Positions 49,201 through 61,200 of a stretch of DNA of 64,000 nt are shown here, one piece after another. Both the position numbers and the translations under genes were made by a program. Under the pieces are notes generated by a model. It made no database searches. It saw nothing but the letters and a program-made list of their open reading frames with translations, and had not been told where the DNA came from. Position 1 is the stretch's first letter. Every line of letters begins with the position of its first letter. Source of the DNA: Vitellaria paradoxa (Eukaryota; Streptophyta; Magnoliopsida; Ericales; Sapotaceae); contig CM034236.1 in NCBI GenBank assembly GCA_019916065.1, positions 57,998,690-58,062,689 of the forward strand, read 5' to 3'.

Positions 49201-52200
49201 TACCAAAGTTGATGTAGGACAATAGAAAATAAATCCTAGAAAGAGAAATAGAGAGAGAGAGAAGAAGTTTAGGAGAGAGGGAAGAAAGAAGAAGAGGGGA
49301 GAAAAAACAAGTCACGAGGGTTCAACAATTCAAATTTTCATATTCATCAATGTATCAAACCCTAATTATCATAAGCCTTTAAATAGGCTAATACATTCTC
49401 AAGATTACTGAAAATAAAGCAAAATCAAATATTCTAATAAATGCTTCTTAAAATAAATCTAAATAAAATTTTGCCTAAAATAAAATAAATCTTTAATAGA
49501 ATAAGGTAAAATTCTTATGTAAAATGTAATCCTAATAAAATAAAATTCTAATAATAATTATTTTATATTTTTTTTTGGGCTTCCGCATCGACGTTACTCT
49601 TATAATATCATGCAAGTTTGTCAAAATTTATGGCACCTTTTGTTTCAACACGGATGTAGCATGTCTGTGTAGATTATCCTAACAATATGTGTAGATTATC
49701 CTAACAATATTGAGTGTGCAGGAGTTCCTCGGAGATGGCTGATGTGTACTTGTGGTTTTGTACTGATGGATTTCATCTTTTTCTTGAAATAAATTTCCTT
49801 TCCTACCATGTTAATTTTGTGAGAGAAGGATTACTGATTTAGGTCACAGGTCCTGGCAGATGTTCTACCTAGAGAAACGCTTCTCTGGAAGCTGCAGATG
49901 CTCAGGTCAGCTTCCGCATATGCCAATTCATGTCTCCATGCTGTCAAAGCACAGACACTCATACTTTCCAGGTTCTCACTTCAGATTTTTCCATTTTGAC
50001 CTATTCAAATTATATTTGAGCATATTTTTACTTTTATTTTTCAGCTTGAGCGGGCGTGTTAGAATATATGAGGGATTTTTTATTTTGTTTCCTTGCTTAG
50101 TTTTGACAGCTATTGCTGTGATTTCCGTATTTGATTTTAACCTTGTTTGATTGTAAACTTTTTCACTATAAATATAATTAAGAGAGAAGGAAGAAGATAC
50201 TTCAGTTCTCTCATTCTCTTTTATTTAACTATTATATTGCATTAATCATTTGTTTCCTAAAAGAAAATGACTCATATGAATCATTTCCATATATCTGTTT
50301 TTATTAGCTTATCTAATGGTTTTGTTGACATTTTCCAATTTACAGCAAGTTAGATATGGTATTAAGCTTTATGTTAAGTTTTTCGAAGTATCTAATTGAA
50401 AATACTGTTATTGAGGTTATGGGTTGATGTGAAAAGGCTTATGTTTAATTAGGGGCCTAGTAGAAAATGGAAATAGGCTAATTGTGTTTAATCAGCTTCA
50501 TAAGTTGCAATCTGGATTGTTGATTTAAAATTTAATAGTCTAGATGCATTCCCATTTATTTTTTTGTGGAGTGTTGGATTTTAATCCAATGGTCCAGATG
50601 CATTCACATTATTTTTGAAAATAATGTGAATGCATCTGGACCATTGGATTAAAATCCAACATTCCACAATCAATGTCATGCTATGTCAGCCCCCCTTTCA
50701 ATTGTGTTTGCTCGTGGATTTATCTATGATGAGTCATTTCTTTCTCTATCTTCTTTTTTAGGAACAAAAATAAACTAGACCAGAAGCATATTGAGTCCTG
50801 ATGCAACCAAAACTTAATTGCCCAAATTCCCAAGTAGGCCCTGTTTCGCTATTTTCCGTTTCTTGTTCTCATGCCTTGCACCAGTAGCTCTGCTTGTTCT
50901 ATTAATACTGTTTGATCTGTCCCAGCTAATTTTATAAAATACTAATATTTTTTTGTAGTGTTAACGTATTAAGAATAGTTGCTTTTGCAATTTCCCCCCT
51001 TATTGATTAAGTTGTAAAATTGTTTTTACTTATAGTGGGAAGGATATGCTCTTACCTAGTCAAGAAGAAGGTGAAAGGCTTCGTCGTACACTGCCAAACT
51101 GTGAGATTCGTAGGTTTGATGACTGTGGGCATGCCCTCTTCTTGGTAGGATGAACTCTCCCTCTCCCTCTCTCTCTCTCTCTCTCTTTCTCGTATTCATG
51201 ATGAAGCACTCTTATTCTACATCACTTGGGTTGAGGAAGTGCGATATATGTATGACTTGATATTTTCATAGCATTACGCGTGTTAAAGTCATGTATGCAT
51301 TGGATTCCATTGGAACTTCAAAGTTAACCATGCTTGGACGAGAATAATATCAGGATGGGTGACCTTCTGGGAAGTTCTCACATTACACCTAACGAGCCCA
51401 AAACGGACAATGTTGCTATTGGGGGACGTAGGTTGTAAAAACCTGTGCACACACATGGTACACAAATCAGTCTGTAAGCATTGACAATTGAATATTTTGT
51501 GAGAAAGTAAGTGAAATACAAATAGAAATCTTTTTTGTTAAGTAAAAATATAAATACAAACAATAAAATTGAACCTCTCCCAAATTGCTTGAGCTTTTAG
51601 GTGAGAAACTCAATAACATCTAATATGGCATTAACAGTGCAGGCAGAGATCCTGAATTCAAACTTAATTATCATCCTAATGGTGAATGGTCATACGTCTT
51701 TAATCAATTTAGAAAAGCCATCTTGGCCATGGGTGTGGAGGGATGTGTTGAGAGTAAGCAAGTCTAATCTAATTAATGATTGTTAAGTTGGTAGGAACGA
51801 TGCTGTACTGGAGAATAGGAGACAAAAATAATGGAAGATGGCACCAATGTGACAGCTTGAATAATTTATGGAGAAAAAATCATAATAGCTTTCTAAGGGT
51901 TAAGAGAGACTTTAATATATACTAAAAAGTTACTTATCTTTTGAATTTAGCAGGTAATCGTGCAAGTCTTATCCCGAATTAGTGAATTTTGTGGATTCCT
52001 TTTTGGGGGGGGGGGGGAGGTAATTCTTGTGTAGCTTGTGGTTTCCCCTTTTGACTTTTCGGGTAAGGCTCTTATTTGGGTGCACCCCCTTGACGCTTTT
52101 GTAACACAATCTTATCTTTGTTTATAAAAAGATTACTGACAAAATTTTTCTTTCCCTCACAGCTTGAGTTGTTATGTGAGATGGTGATTAACATTCTACT

Positions 52201-55200
52201 CCAACAAATTGACAAAATAAAAAGGAAAAAGAAAATAAAGGAACATAGCGTTTTCCCCCCCCCCCCCCCCCCCCAAAAAAAAATTGAAGAAGCAATTCTT
52301 GTGCTCACTGAAGTTTTTATCTATTTTAATTCATAAAGAAACTTTTTCCTCGTAGTCTTACAAAAATTTACTAGTTCAGCACTCAACACATGACAAAAAA
52401 TCCAAAATAAAGCACCATACAAATATTAACAAGAATGGAGTCTATTCATTTCAGGAAACAATCAAATTGTTCGTCTTGATTTTATTTATTTCGAGGATCA
52501 ATCATAAACATAATTGTTGTAGCGGTACAGGAGGAAAACAAAATCAAATCCTAATATGAAGGAACCTATGATAATTGTTATTGATTATGGAAGTGATCTA
52601 ATATTTACTGGAAACAAAAATAAGTAGGAAAATGATCCAATAGAGTTTTCATTTATGTTTTGAAGATCTCTTTTCTGCATTTAGCATACTATTCCATAAA
52701 GAAACCATTTTATCATGCTTCCCTTTCAATAGGTGTTGTATGATAATATACATCATGCTTCATTGCTTGCCCAAGGCTATGGATACGGGACAAGAACTTC
52801 ATTTGAGTTTTGAAATATTTTTAGCTTAATAGAGCTGGGCCAATCATAGTAAGCACCAATTTCTTATTGGATTTGCAAAGCAACTTGACATATTTGCAAG
52901 ATATACCCTTCAAATTAAGTTAGATTTTTTTTTTTTTAATCAAGTTGTCTAGGAAATAAAGTTACCATTTTTGAAAACTGTGGTAATAATTAATAAGTGA
53001 TTTCATATAGCCATCGAGTTATATTTCTTCCTGGTATTGACTTGAAGAGTTCTACCCCAAATTTCACCATACAAGTTTTCTATTAATGGGCTTTTGTTCC
53101 CCCAATATGTGGCAGGAAGATGGTATTGATTTAGTATTTATCATAAAGGGTGCTAGTTTCTATCGTCGTGCAAGATACCTCGACTGTGCCACAGATTACA
53201 TGCCACCTACTCCTTTTGAATTCGAAAGAATATATCAGTCATTCAGGTACACAAGTAACTGATATTTGCAACAAACTTAAAATATTAAATAATTGCCCTT
53301 ACATATTAACAATGATAAAAGTACAGGCCCCTTTTCAATTTATGGCATATCCTGCAGATGCATGGGCTTGGGGCATATCACATATGATTTCATTGTTAAC
53401 CAAAGAAGCTGGTCATACCTGTATTGTGTTTCATAAAATCAAAAAGTTTTATGTACCAGTTATCTGGAAAGTTGATGATGGGAATTCATTTACTAATTTT
53501 AAATGTTCAATAATTATTATTGATGTTATCCCTGTCATTATTATTATTCGTGATGACCAAATAGGAGAGCCCTATTCACGGCCTAGTTATTCATATGTGT
53601 GAGTGAAATTTATTGTAATACCACTAATATGCTATGTTGACAGCCTACTTAGCAAGTTCCCAACCCATCTTTTGGATGATTTGCTTTAAGAGTTCAGTTG
53701 TATGGAATTATCAACTGTTAAAATCTTACTCTTCTTATTTTCATATAATTTTAGATGGTTTGAGGTGGCTACTAGTCCTGTGATGCTCTCAACTTTAGAA
53801 AATGGAAAGATTGTGAGAGGCCTTGTAGGGGTTCCTTCTGAAGGGCCAGTCTTGTTTGTTGGCTATCACATGTTGCTAGGGTTGGAATTGACTCCTTTGG
53901 TAGGCCATTTTTGGATGGAAAAGAATATTGTTGTGCGAGGGATAGCACATCCAATGACGTTCAAAAAGTTGAAAGAGGGAAAGTTACCTGAACTATCAGC
54001 ATTTGACACGTTCAGACTTATGGGTGCTGTTCCTGTGTCAGCAACTAACTTCTATAAACTTTTTGCTTCAAAATCCCATGTCCTACTGTATCCAGGGGGG
54101 ATGCGTGAGGCTCTTCACCGCAAGGTAATCTTTTAATATTGTCTTACTTCGGCCTATGGGCTATCAAAGACTTTCTCAAGATTCTTATTCATTCACTTGA
54201 TATTTTGATATTTTGAAAATGGGTTGGTTGAATTTGAAAATTCACTTATCTTATTGAATAAGTAAACAATTGAATTCGGTTGGATGGTACTGACAAAATT
54301 GACTTGCATCATCCTTCTTTTATCTTGTCTTTCATTGCCCTCTGGACTACTTGACACATATTCGTTGAGTTACTTGTGAAAAAGGCGTCTACTCATTTCA
54401 TTGTAAGTGAGTAGGTGTTAGCTAAATGGATACTCATGTCTTCATTGGAGTACCCCACCTGACCGATATATCAGGCTCGCAGACTCTAGTTTTGCCCATT
54501 AGGAAATGTGTCTTTTGGCTGGGTCAAGTCAATATTTTCCTCTATGCACATTTCTTTTCTTCTTTTTTTTTTCTTTTTTTTTAATAAATAAAAATAAAAG
54601 ATTCATTGAAGATCCATCAAGGAGAGGCATCTTCTATGCAAAAGCTGCACAAGGAAACCATATTCTCATTTACACATTTGTTGCCACCTTGTTTCCATAA
54701 TCACTGGTGATTCATTAGCGTTATGGGACAATCTTTGGACTCAGTAATGATAGCCTTTAATTTGCAATAATTTTTATCCCCTTATGACTTTGAGTCAAAC
54801 AATTTTATCTCTCCTAGTTGTTTTTAAGCCCAATATTGTGGGGGGAAATTTTGCCCCATTTATTAAATATTAGTATATGGATGTGCAATTTATCTACTGT
54901 ACGGTTAATGAGTTTATTCATATATTCACATTGGGTTTTGCATGTCAATATAATCTAGATGTACACTAGAACTTTAGTGTGGATATTTTGCTTGAGTTGT
55001 CACATCTGTCAGGGTGAGGAATACAAGTTATTCTGGCCAGAACAGTCTGAGTTTGTTAGGATGGCAGCAAGATTTGGAGCAACAATTATACCTTTTGGTT
55101 CTGTTGGAGAAGATGATATTGGTCAAGTAAGCACGAAAGCTTCAACATCCTCAAGTCCTTCCTTTTGCCACCTATTATTATTTTCTGTCTTTGACTCAAT

Positions 55201-58200
55201 TCATATATTCATGCTTTGGTGTAAAGAATGAATTTCCATGTTTCCAGCTAAATTTATCTTAATCTTGTTGCAACTGATTGTTTTAATGCTTCTGCAAATG
55301 TTGCTAGTTTTCCTTTGAGAATGCATCTGTATGTTGTTTTGGGGGCAACAGGAATGAGGTGTTGTACATGTTTTGATATGGGAATATGTAAAAGAAAAGG
55401 CCAAGAAAGTTTGTTAATTGTTGAGGAATTAACTTTCCTGAGAAGACTCGTGCTAGAGTTGAAAAGGAATTCACCCAGCTATACTGATGATGACTAATGA
55501 GATCTAACAAATGTATAAATCCCTCAGCATGACATCAGGAAGATAAATATAATTTTCACAAATGGTCTTGAATGTTGGAAACGGGCCTGGATGGCGATGG
55601 TAGTCTGAATTCAATGCAGGCAAAGAGTTATATTGACATTTGCTTGGCTAATTTGTCCTTGCATGGATTGCCATGTGTCAAGTTGTGCATGAACTGATGG
55701 GCTCAAGTAGGAGACTAGGTCTTTTATCTGGTAGTGTTAGGTGTTCTGTAGAATGGGTAGGTGCTGTAACTAGTTATGTAGCAGGGTTTACTTGCAGATG
55801 TAGTTGAGAGTTTTTTAGGAGTGTTATTGCCACTTCAATTCAATTTGAGTGGAGATGATGTTGGTTGCAGGTCTTGTATTTAAACAGTGCGTCTTTTTTG
55901 CAAAGTAAGCAAGCAATTCTCATTTTAGGAGGATTGGCTTCCTTTGAGGAAGCCACCTTCATAAAACTACTTGCAAGAGAAAGAGAAAAGCTAACTTCAT
56001 AAAACTACATGCAAGAGAAAGAAACGGAGAATAAATAGAGGCGTATATGCTTGAACATTCCTCTTCCATTGCGCAGTCATTATATATTGACATAAAGTGT
56101 TTGTTAAAGTCGGAGGAGAAACTGAATATATGTGTTGCAATTTCAATAAAATTAAAAATACGAATGAGGGCATCGTAAAAATTGAGGATTAAAAAGTGCC
56201 AAAAAGTTATAATTTTCGGTATCTTAGATTAATTATTCATGCAGACAAAGATATTAAAGAATACGTTAATTCATAGATTCAAGTAGGGTAGATAAAATGG
56301 ATATGTTTTACGTGACTATATAATATCTATCAAGCTGAAAGAAAATTTTATAGAATAGTTATAAGTGTAGAAAATTAGAGAATGAATAATTTCATATATC
56401 AAAATGTGTGTATAATATTCTCAATATATACAGAATATGCCCTAGACATAAAAGGAAAAACAATCAAAACTACTGTCTTCTAATTTGGGAATACATATTC
56501 ACACTTCCTAAAATAGCTAAATTATTGAATACATTTTCCAACACTTGGTAACAATTGTTTGAATAGACATTGTTCATTCCCAGCTTAGTAACAATTGTTT
56601 GAAACATAAGGTTGCTCAAACCCTTGGTAAGTACATTTGCAAGTTGGGAGTTCGTGGACATATAAGGTGTACAGATCAAGTCACCGTCTAATTCTTCTTT
56701 GATGAAGTGTCTGTCCATCTTGATGTGCTTGGTTCTATCATGTTGCTCCGGATTGTGTGCAATATTGATTGCAGATTTGTTATCACATTAAAGTCTCATA
56801 GGACCTTCCCACTTAATCTTTAAAATTTTCAAAATAATCTTCAACCATAATAGCTCACAAACTTCTTGTGTCATTGTTTGAAATTCTGATTCAGCACTTG
56901 AAGATTAAAAGTACAATACCCAGTTGTAGATCTGTTATCAGTCACTGACCCAGCATAATCAGCATTTGTGTCGGCTTCAAATACAAGTCTAGCATTCTTT
57001 CGGAACAAAATACCTTTTCCCAGAGTTCCTTTAAGATAGTACAATACCCTATAGATTGCCTGCAAGTGAACTTTTTTAGGATGGTGCATGAACTAACTTA
57101 CTATACTCATAGCATAGGCAATGTCTGGCCTAGTGTGAGATAAATAAATAAGTCTCCCAACCAATCTTTGATATATCTCCTTATTAATAGCAACATCCCC
57201 TTCTGTTTCTTCATGTTTGTGATTGAAATCTATTGGTGTATTTACTGGTTTGCATGCTAATTTCTCAGTATCTTTCAAAAGATCAATAATGTACTTCTGC
57301 TGAGAGGTAAAGGTTCCCTGCTTTGAGTGTGCCACTTCAATTCTCAGAAAATATTTCAATCTTCCTAGGTCTTTAATTTTGAACTCTTTTACTAGACTTT
57401 GTTTCAGAGCCCGTCTTTCCTTCTCATTATTTTCTATCAATATTATATTATCAACATATATTAACTAGACTGTAACTTCCCCTGAGTCTGAATGCTTGAT
57501 GAAGAGTGTATGGTCTCCTTGGCTTTGGTTATATCCAATGGCTAACATTACTTTGGTGAATCTCCCGAACCAAGCTCTTGGAGACCGTTTTAGTCCATAT
57601 AATGCCTCTTTAAACCTGCACACTTTATTGGCTGTCAGGTTCCTACGAAAACTAGGTTGAATTTTCATATAGATTTCCTCCTCTAAATCCTCATGCAAAA
57701 AGGCGTTCTTCACCTCAAATTGTTGTAAGTGCCAATTGTAGTTAGTAGCTAGGGACAACAAATTTCTAACTGTGTTCATTTTAGTCATGGGAGCAAAAGT
57801 TTCTTGATAATCTATCCCATAAGTTTGAGTGTATCCTTTAGCCCCCAATCTTCTTTTATACCTCTCAAGTGTGCCATCTGCATTATATTTTACTGTGAAA
57901 ACTTATTCAGATCCCACTTGTTTTTTTTTTTTTTTTTCCTTCTGATAAGTCTACCATCTCCCAAGTTTGGTTTTTTTTTTTTTTTCCAAGGTCTGCATTT
58001 CAACATTTATGGCATTTCTCCAATGTTCATGGGCCAAAGTCTCAGATAGTGTGGTGGGAATGGTCACAGTACTTAAGCTCATAAGAAAGCTCCGATGAGA
58101 TGATGAACATTTTTCAAAAGACACAGAATGAGAGAGTGGATATAATGGGTGTTTAGTACGTTTCCTAGTTCCTTTCCTTATATCAATAGGCAAATTAATA

Positions 58201-61200
58201 TCAGATATAGGCTTAGTTGGCAAAGAAGGACTAAAAACTGTTACCTCATTTCTAGAGTGTATGGTTCTTAGACTTGCACTGGTTCAGGAACTAGATTATT
58301 CTTTCTTGAGTTCACCTGAGGGAACCATAGGTTATCAATAGTGTCATCACCTCTAGTCATAGGTTCAGGAGTATTGGTTGGTGAGAAGATGGGTTGAGGC
58401 TGATTTTGACAAAGGGGCTAGTTCTGAGAGGGACAAGGAGGCTAGTTTTGAGAGGGCTGACTCTGGGAAGATACAAGTGTAGGTTCAAATGAAGGTAAAT
58501 CAAGAAGGAAAAAAATCTCTGTCCTTGTCTTCTAAAAATATTGTCTCCCCTTGAAGATAAGGTGTAGAGAAGTAAGACTCATGCTTTGCAAAAGTAACAT
58601 CTGCAAAAACAAAGGTTCATTTGGTAGGAGGATGATAGCACTTGTACCCCTTTTTTGTTGAAGAATACTCCACAAAAACACATCTTATTGCTCTGGAGTC
58701 CAGTTTCCCTCAATTTTGGTTGTGGATATGAGTAAATCACACACAACCAAATATTTTTGGAACCAGATGATTTGTAGTACAAAGATCAGGGTAGAAATGA
58801 GAGAGCGTATCCATAGGACTTTTGAATCCCAAACTTGATGGTAATCTGTTTATGAGATGTATAGCTGTCAGAACGGCTTCCTCCTAGTAATGTTTTGGCA
58901 CATTGTTTTGAAATAGAAAGGCTTGAGTTGTAGCAAGTAAGTGTCCATTTTTTCTTTTGGCCACTCCATTTTGTTGTAGGGTATTAACACAAGATGATTA
59001 ATGAATGATCCCTTCCCATTGGAAATAAGGTGACAAATTTTGATTAAAATAATCTTTAGCATTATCTGATCGAAACTTTTTGATTTGAACCCCAAATTGA
59101 GTTTTGATCATGTTATGGAAATTTGGAAAGACACTACTCACATCAACTTGGATTTCAACAAGAAAAGCCAAGTGACTCTAGTACAATCATCAATAAAAGA
59201 AACAAACCATCCAGCACCTGAAATATTTGGGATAGTGGATGGACCCCAAATGTCACTATGGATTAATGCAAAAGGAATAGAGCTTCTGGTATTATTGTTT
59301 GGGAAGCTTACACATCTTGTGTTTTGCTAGTTCATAGCTATCACAATGAAAGTTCTCACTTTCTAACCCTTTGAATAAAGAAGAAAACATGATTTTAAGG
59401 ACTATAAAGGAAAGGTGTCCAAGTTTGTGATGTGAAGCCATATTTTATCTTTATTGGTATGAGAATGCTTCGAAAGAAATAATAAAGGTAATTTACCATT
59501 GCTAATATTTAGGTCAGGTAATTCAAGGTAGTGTAATCCATCATTCCCCTTTGTACGTCCAATTGTTATCCCTGAGCCCTAATCCTGAAATATACAATGA
59601 GTGGTAAAAAAGATAACTTTGCAGTCCAAATCATTGGAGAGTTTATAAATAGACACAAGATTAGTGGATAGTTTTGCAACATGGAGGACATTCCTAAGAA
59701 TAAATGAGGGACTAATCTTGACATCTCTAACACCTGCTACAGTGGTTAATGAACTATCTGCAGTAACTATTTTTCTATTACTAGGACAAGGAACATATGT
59801 ACTAAATTTATGAAAAGAATGTGTCATATGATCTGTTGCTCTTGAGTCAATAATCCAAGAGTTCGCAAATGAATTATCTGAGGCATTTAAACTATGTGAA
59901 AGAGGAAATTTACTTGAATGTGCTAGTGCACAGGTACTTGTGGGGTTAAGGTTTTTAAGAGTTACCATTATATCCTGCATCTTCTCGTTTTTCTCAAACA
60001 TGATGATAGAATAACATAATGGTACTGTGTCTCGTCGGAGGATTGCTGACTAGTCATTGGAACTTCACCGGAGGTCACCTGATATCTAATTTAGGTTGCC
60101 GGGAGGATGGCGATGCTCGTGGTGTGGTTCGCCGGAGATAGATGTCGTCAGAAATACACGAAAGTGTACTGGAAGAATTGTAAGTGGTCTACTGTTAACA
60201 AAGAGTTCTTGTTGCCAACGAAAGGTTCCGATAATCAACAAAGAAAGAGATGATTGCAGCTACTGTGAAGGACAGCTCCGATCAACGATGGCGAATGACT
60301 AGGAAGGTTCTATCAACGATGATGAAGGAATTGACCCTTACTGTGACCGACAATCAACAATGATGGAAGAATTGATGATTGAAGGAATCGAATTCCACTA
60401 TGATTGACGAGCAAGGAGAATCGACGATCGAAGGATCGATATTCAATGAAAAAGGAGAATCGGCAATTGAAGGAATTGATCCAACGCCCTTCGAATGAGA
60501 TCGTTTGAATCTGGGCAGCAATGGTGACTTCGATCGCTAGGGATTTTAAATCGATACCCACGACCGATGACGATGGGTTTCTGGACTGATTCCCTTCACC
60601 TAATTTTTGGATTGTCAATGGCAATGTTCTGTCGGCGACGGCAATGCTTCCAAACTTTTTGAATAATCAGCAATTAAGGCTAAGAAAAATTTTTTGAATA
60701 ATCAATAATTAAGGTTGAGAGAAAAAAAGAAAAAATTATGCCTGGCAATGAAGGCTAAACAACCAAGAACAATTTTTTTCCAAGGAGTTTAAGGTTTTGA
60801 TTTCATGTGGAAAATTAGAGAATGAATAATTTCATATATCAAAATATCCTCAATATATACACAATATGCCCTAGATATAAAAGGGAAAACAATCAAAACT
60901 GCTATCTTCTAATTTAGGAATACATATTCACACTTTCTAAAATAGCTGAATTACTAAATACATTTTCCAACGATAAGGTCAACTATACTTTATGATATAA
61001 AATGTTGAACCATTAAGAAGTAATTCTCTCAAAAGATGAGTGTGAGTAAATGAGACTGGTAAGATGGATGTGTGGTAATACAAAAAAAATATACAGTAAG
61101 AAATTAATGTATTCCAAAGAAAGTTGGGGTAGCACCAATAGGAGAGAAGTTGAGAGAAAGTTCTTTAAGATGATTTGGTCACTTTTAATGTAAATTTAGA

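Larger units (their letters stand above)
47632..49590 (-). mobile_element. Non-autonomous LTR retrotransposon in PES intron 6
   Basis: Two direct LTRs (47632-48014 and 49210-49590; about 380 bp, differing at scattered sites) flank a 1,195-bp interior. The 5-bp ACGTT lies on both outer sides (47627-47631 and 49591-49595). Just inside the right LTR the minus strand reads TTTGGTATCAGAGC (49195-49208), the initiator-Met tRNA primer site, so the element runs on the minus strand. A purine-rich tract lies next to the left LTR. The interior has no protease, integrase or reverse transcriptase. A minus-strand frame at 48203-48487 (YKPDPDDFYFSDDDQIVG) is acidic and has no recognised domain. It was inserted within a locally repeated sequence. 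Confidence 0.88.
56366..60972 (-). mobile_element. Dead Ty1/copia retrotransposon in PES intron 11
   Basis: Short LTRs (56366-56543 and 60806-60972) and the 5-bp flanks ATAAG (56361-56365 and 60973-60977) define a 4,607-bp element on the minus strand, antisense to the host gene. The order on the minus strand is leader, protease, integrase, reverse transcriptase, RNase H, which is the copia order. Most of gag is missing. Several key residues are changed and stops break the frame. Confidence 0.92.

Noticed and set aside
53150..53602. Frame of 150 codons starting inside PES exon 9
   Set aside because: It runs in a different frame from the exon and continues into the intron. The family-like frame is exon 9 at 53116-53246.
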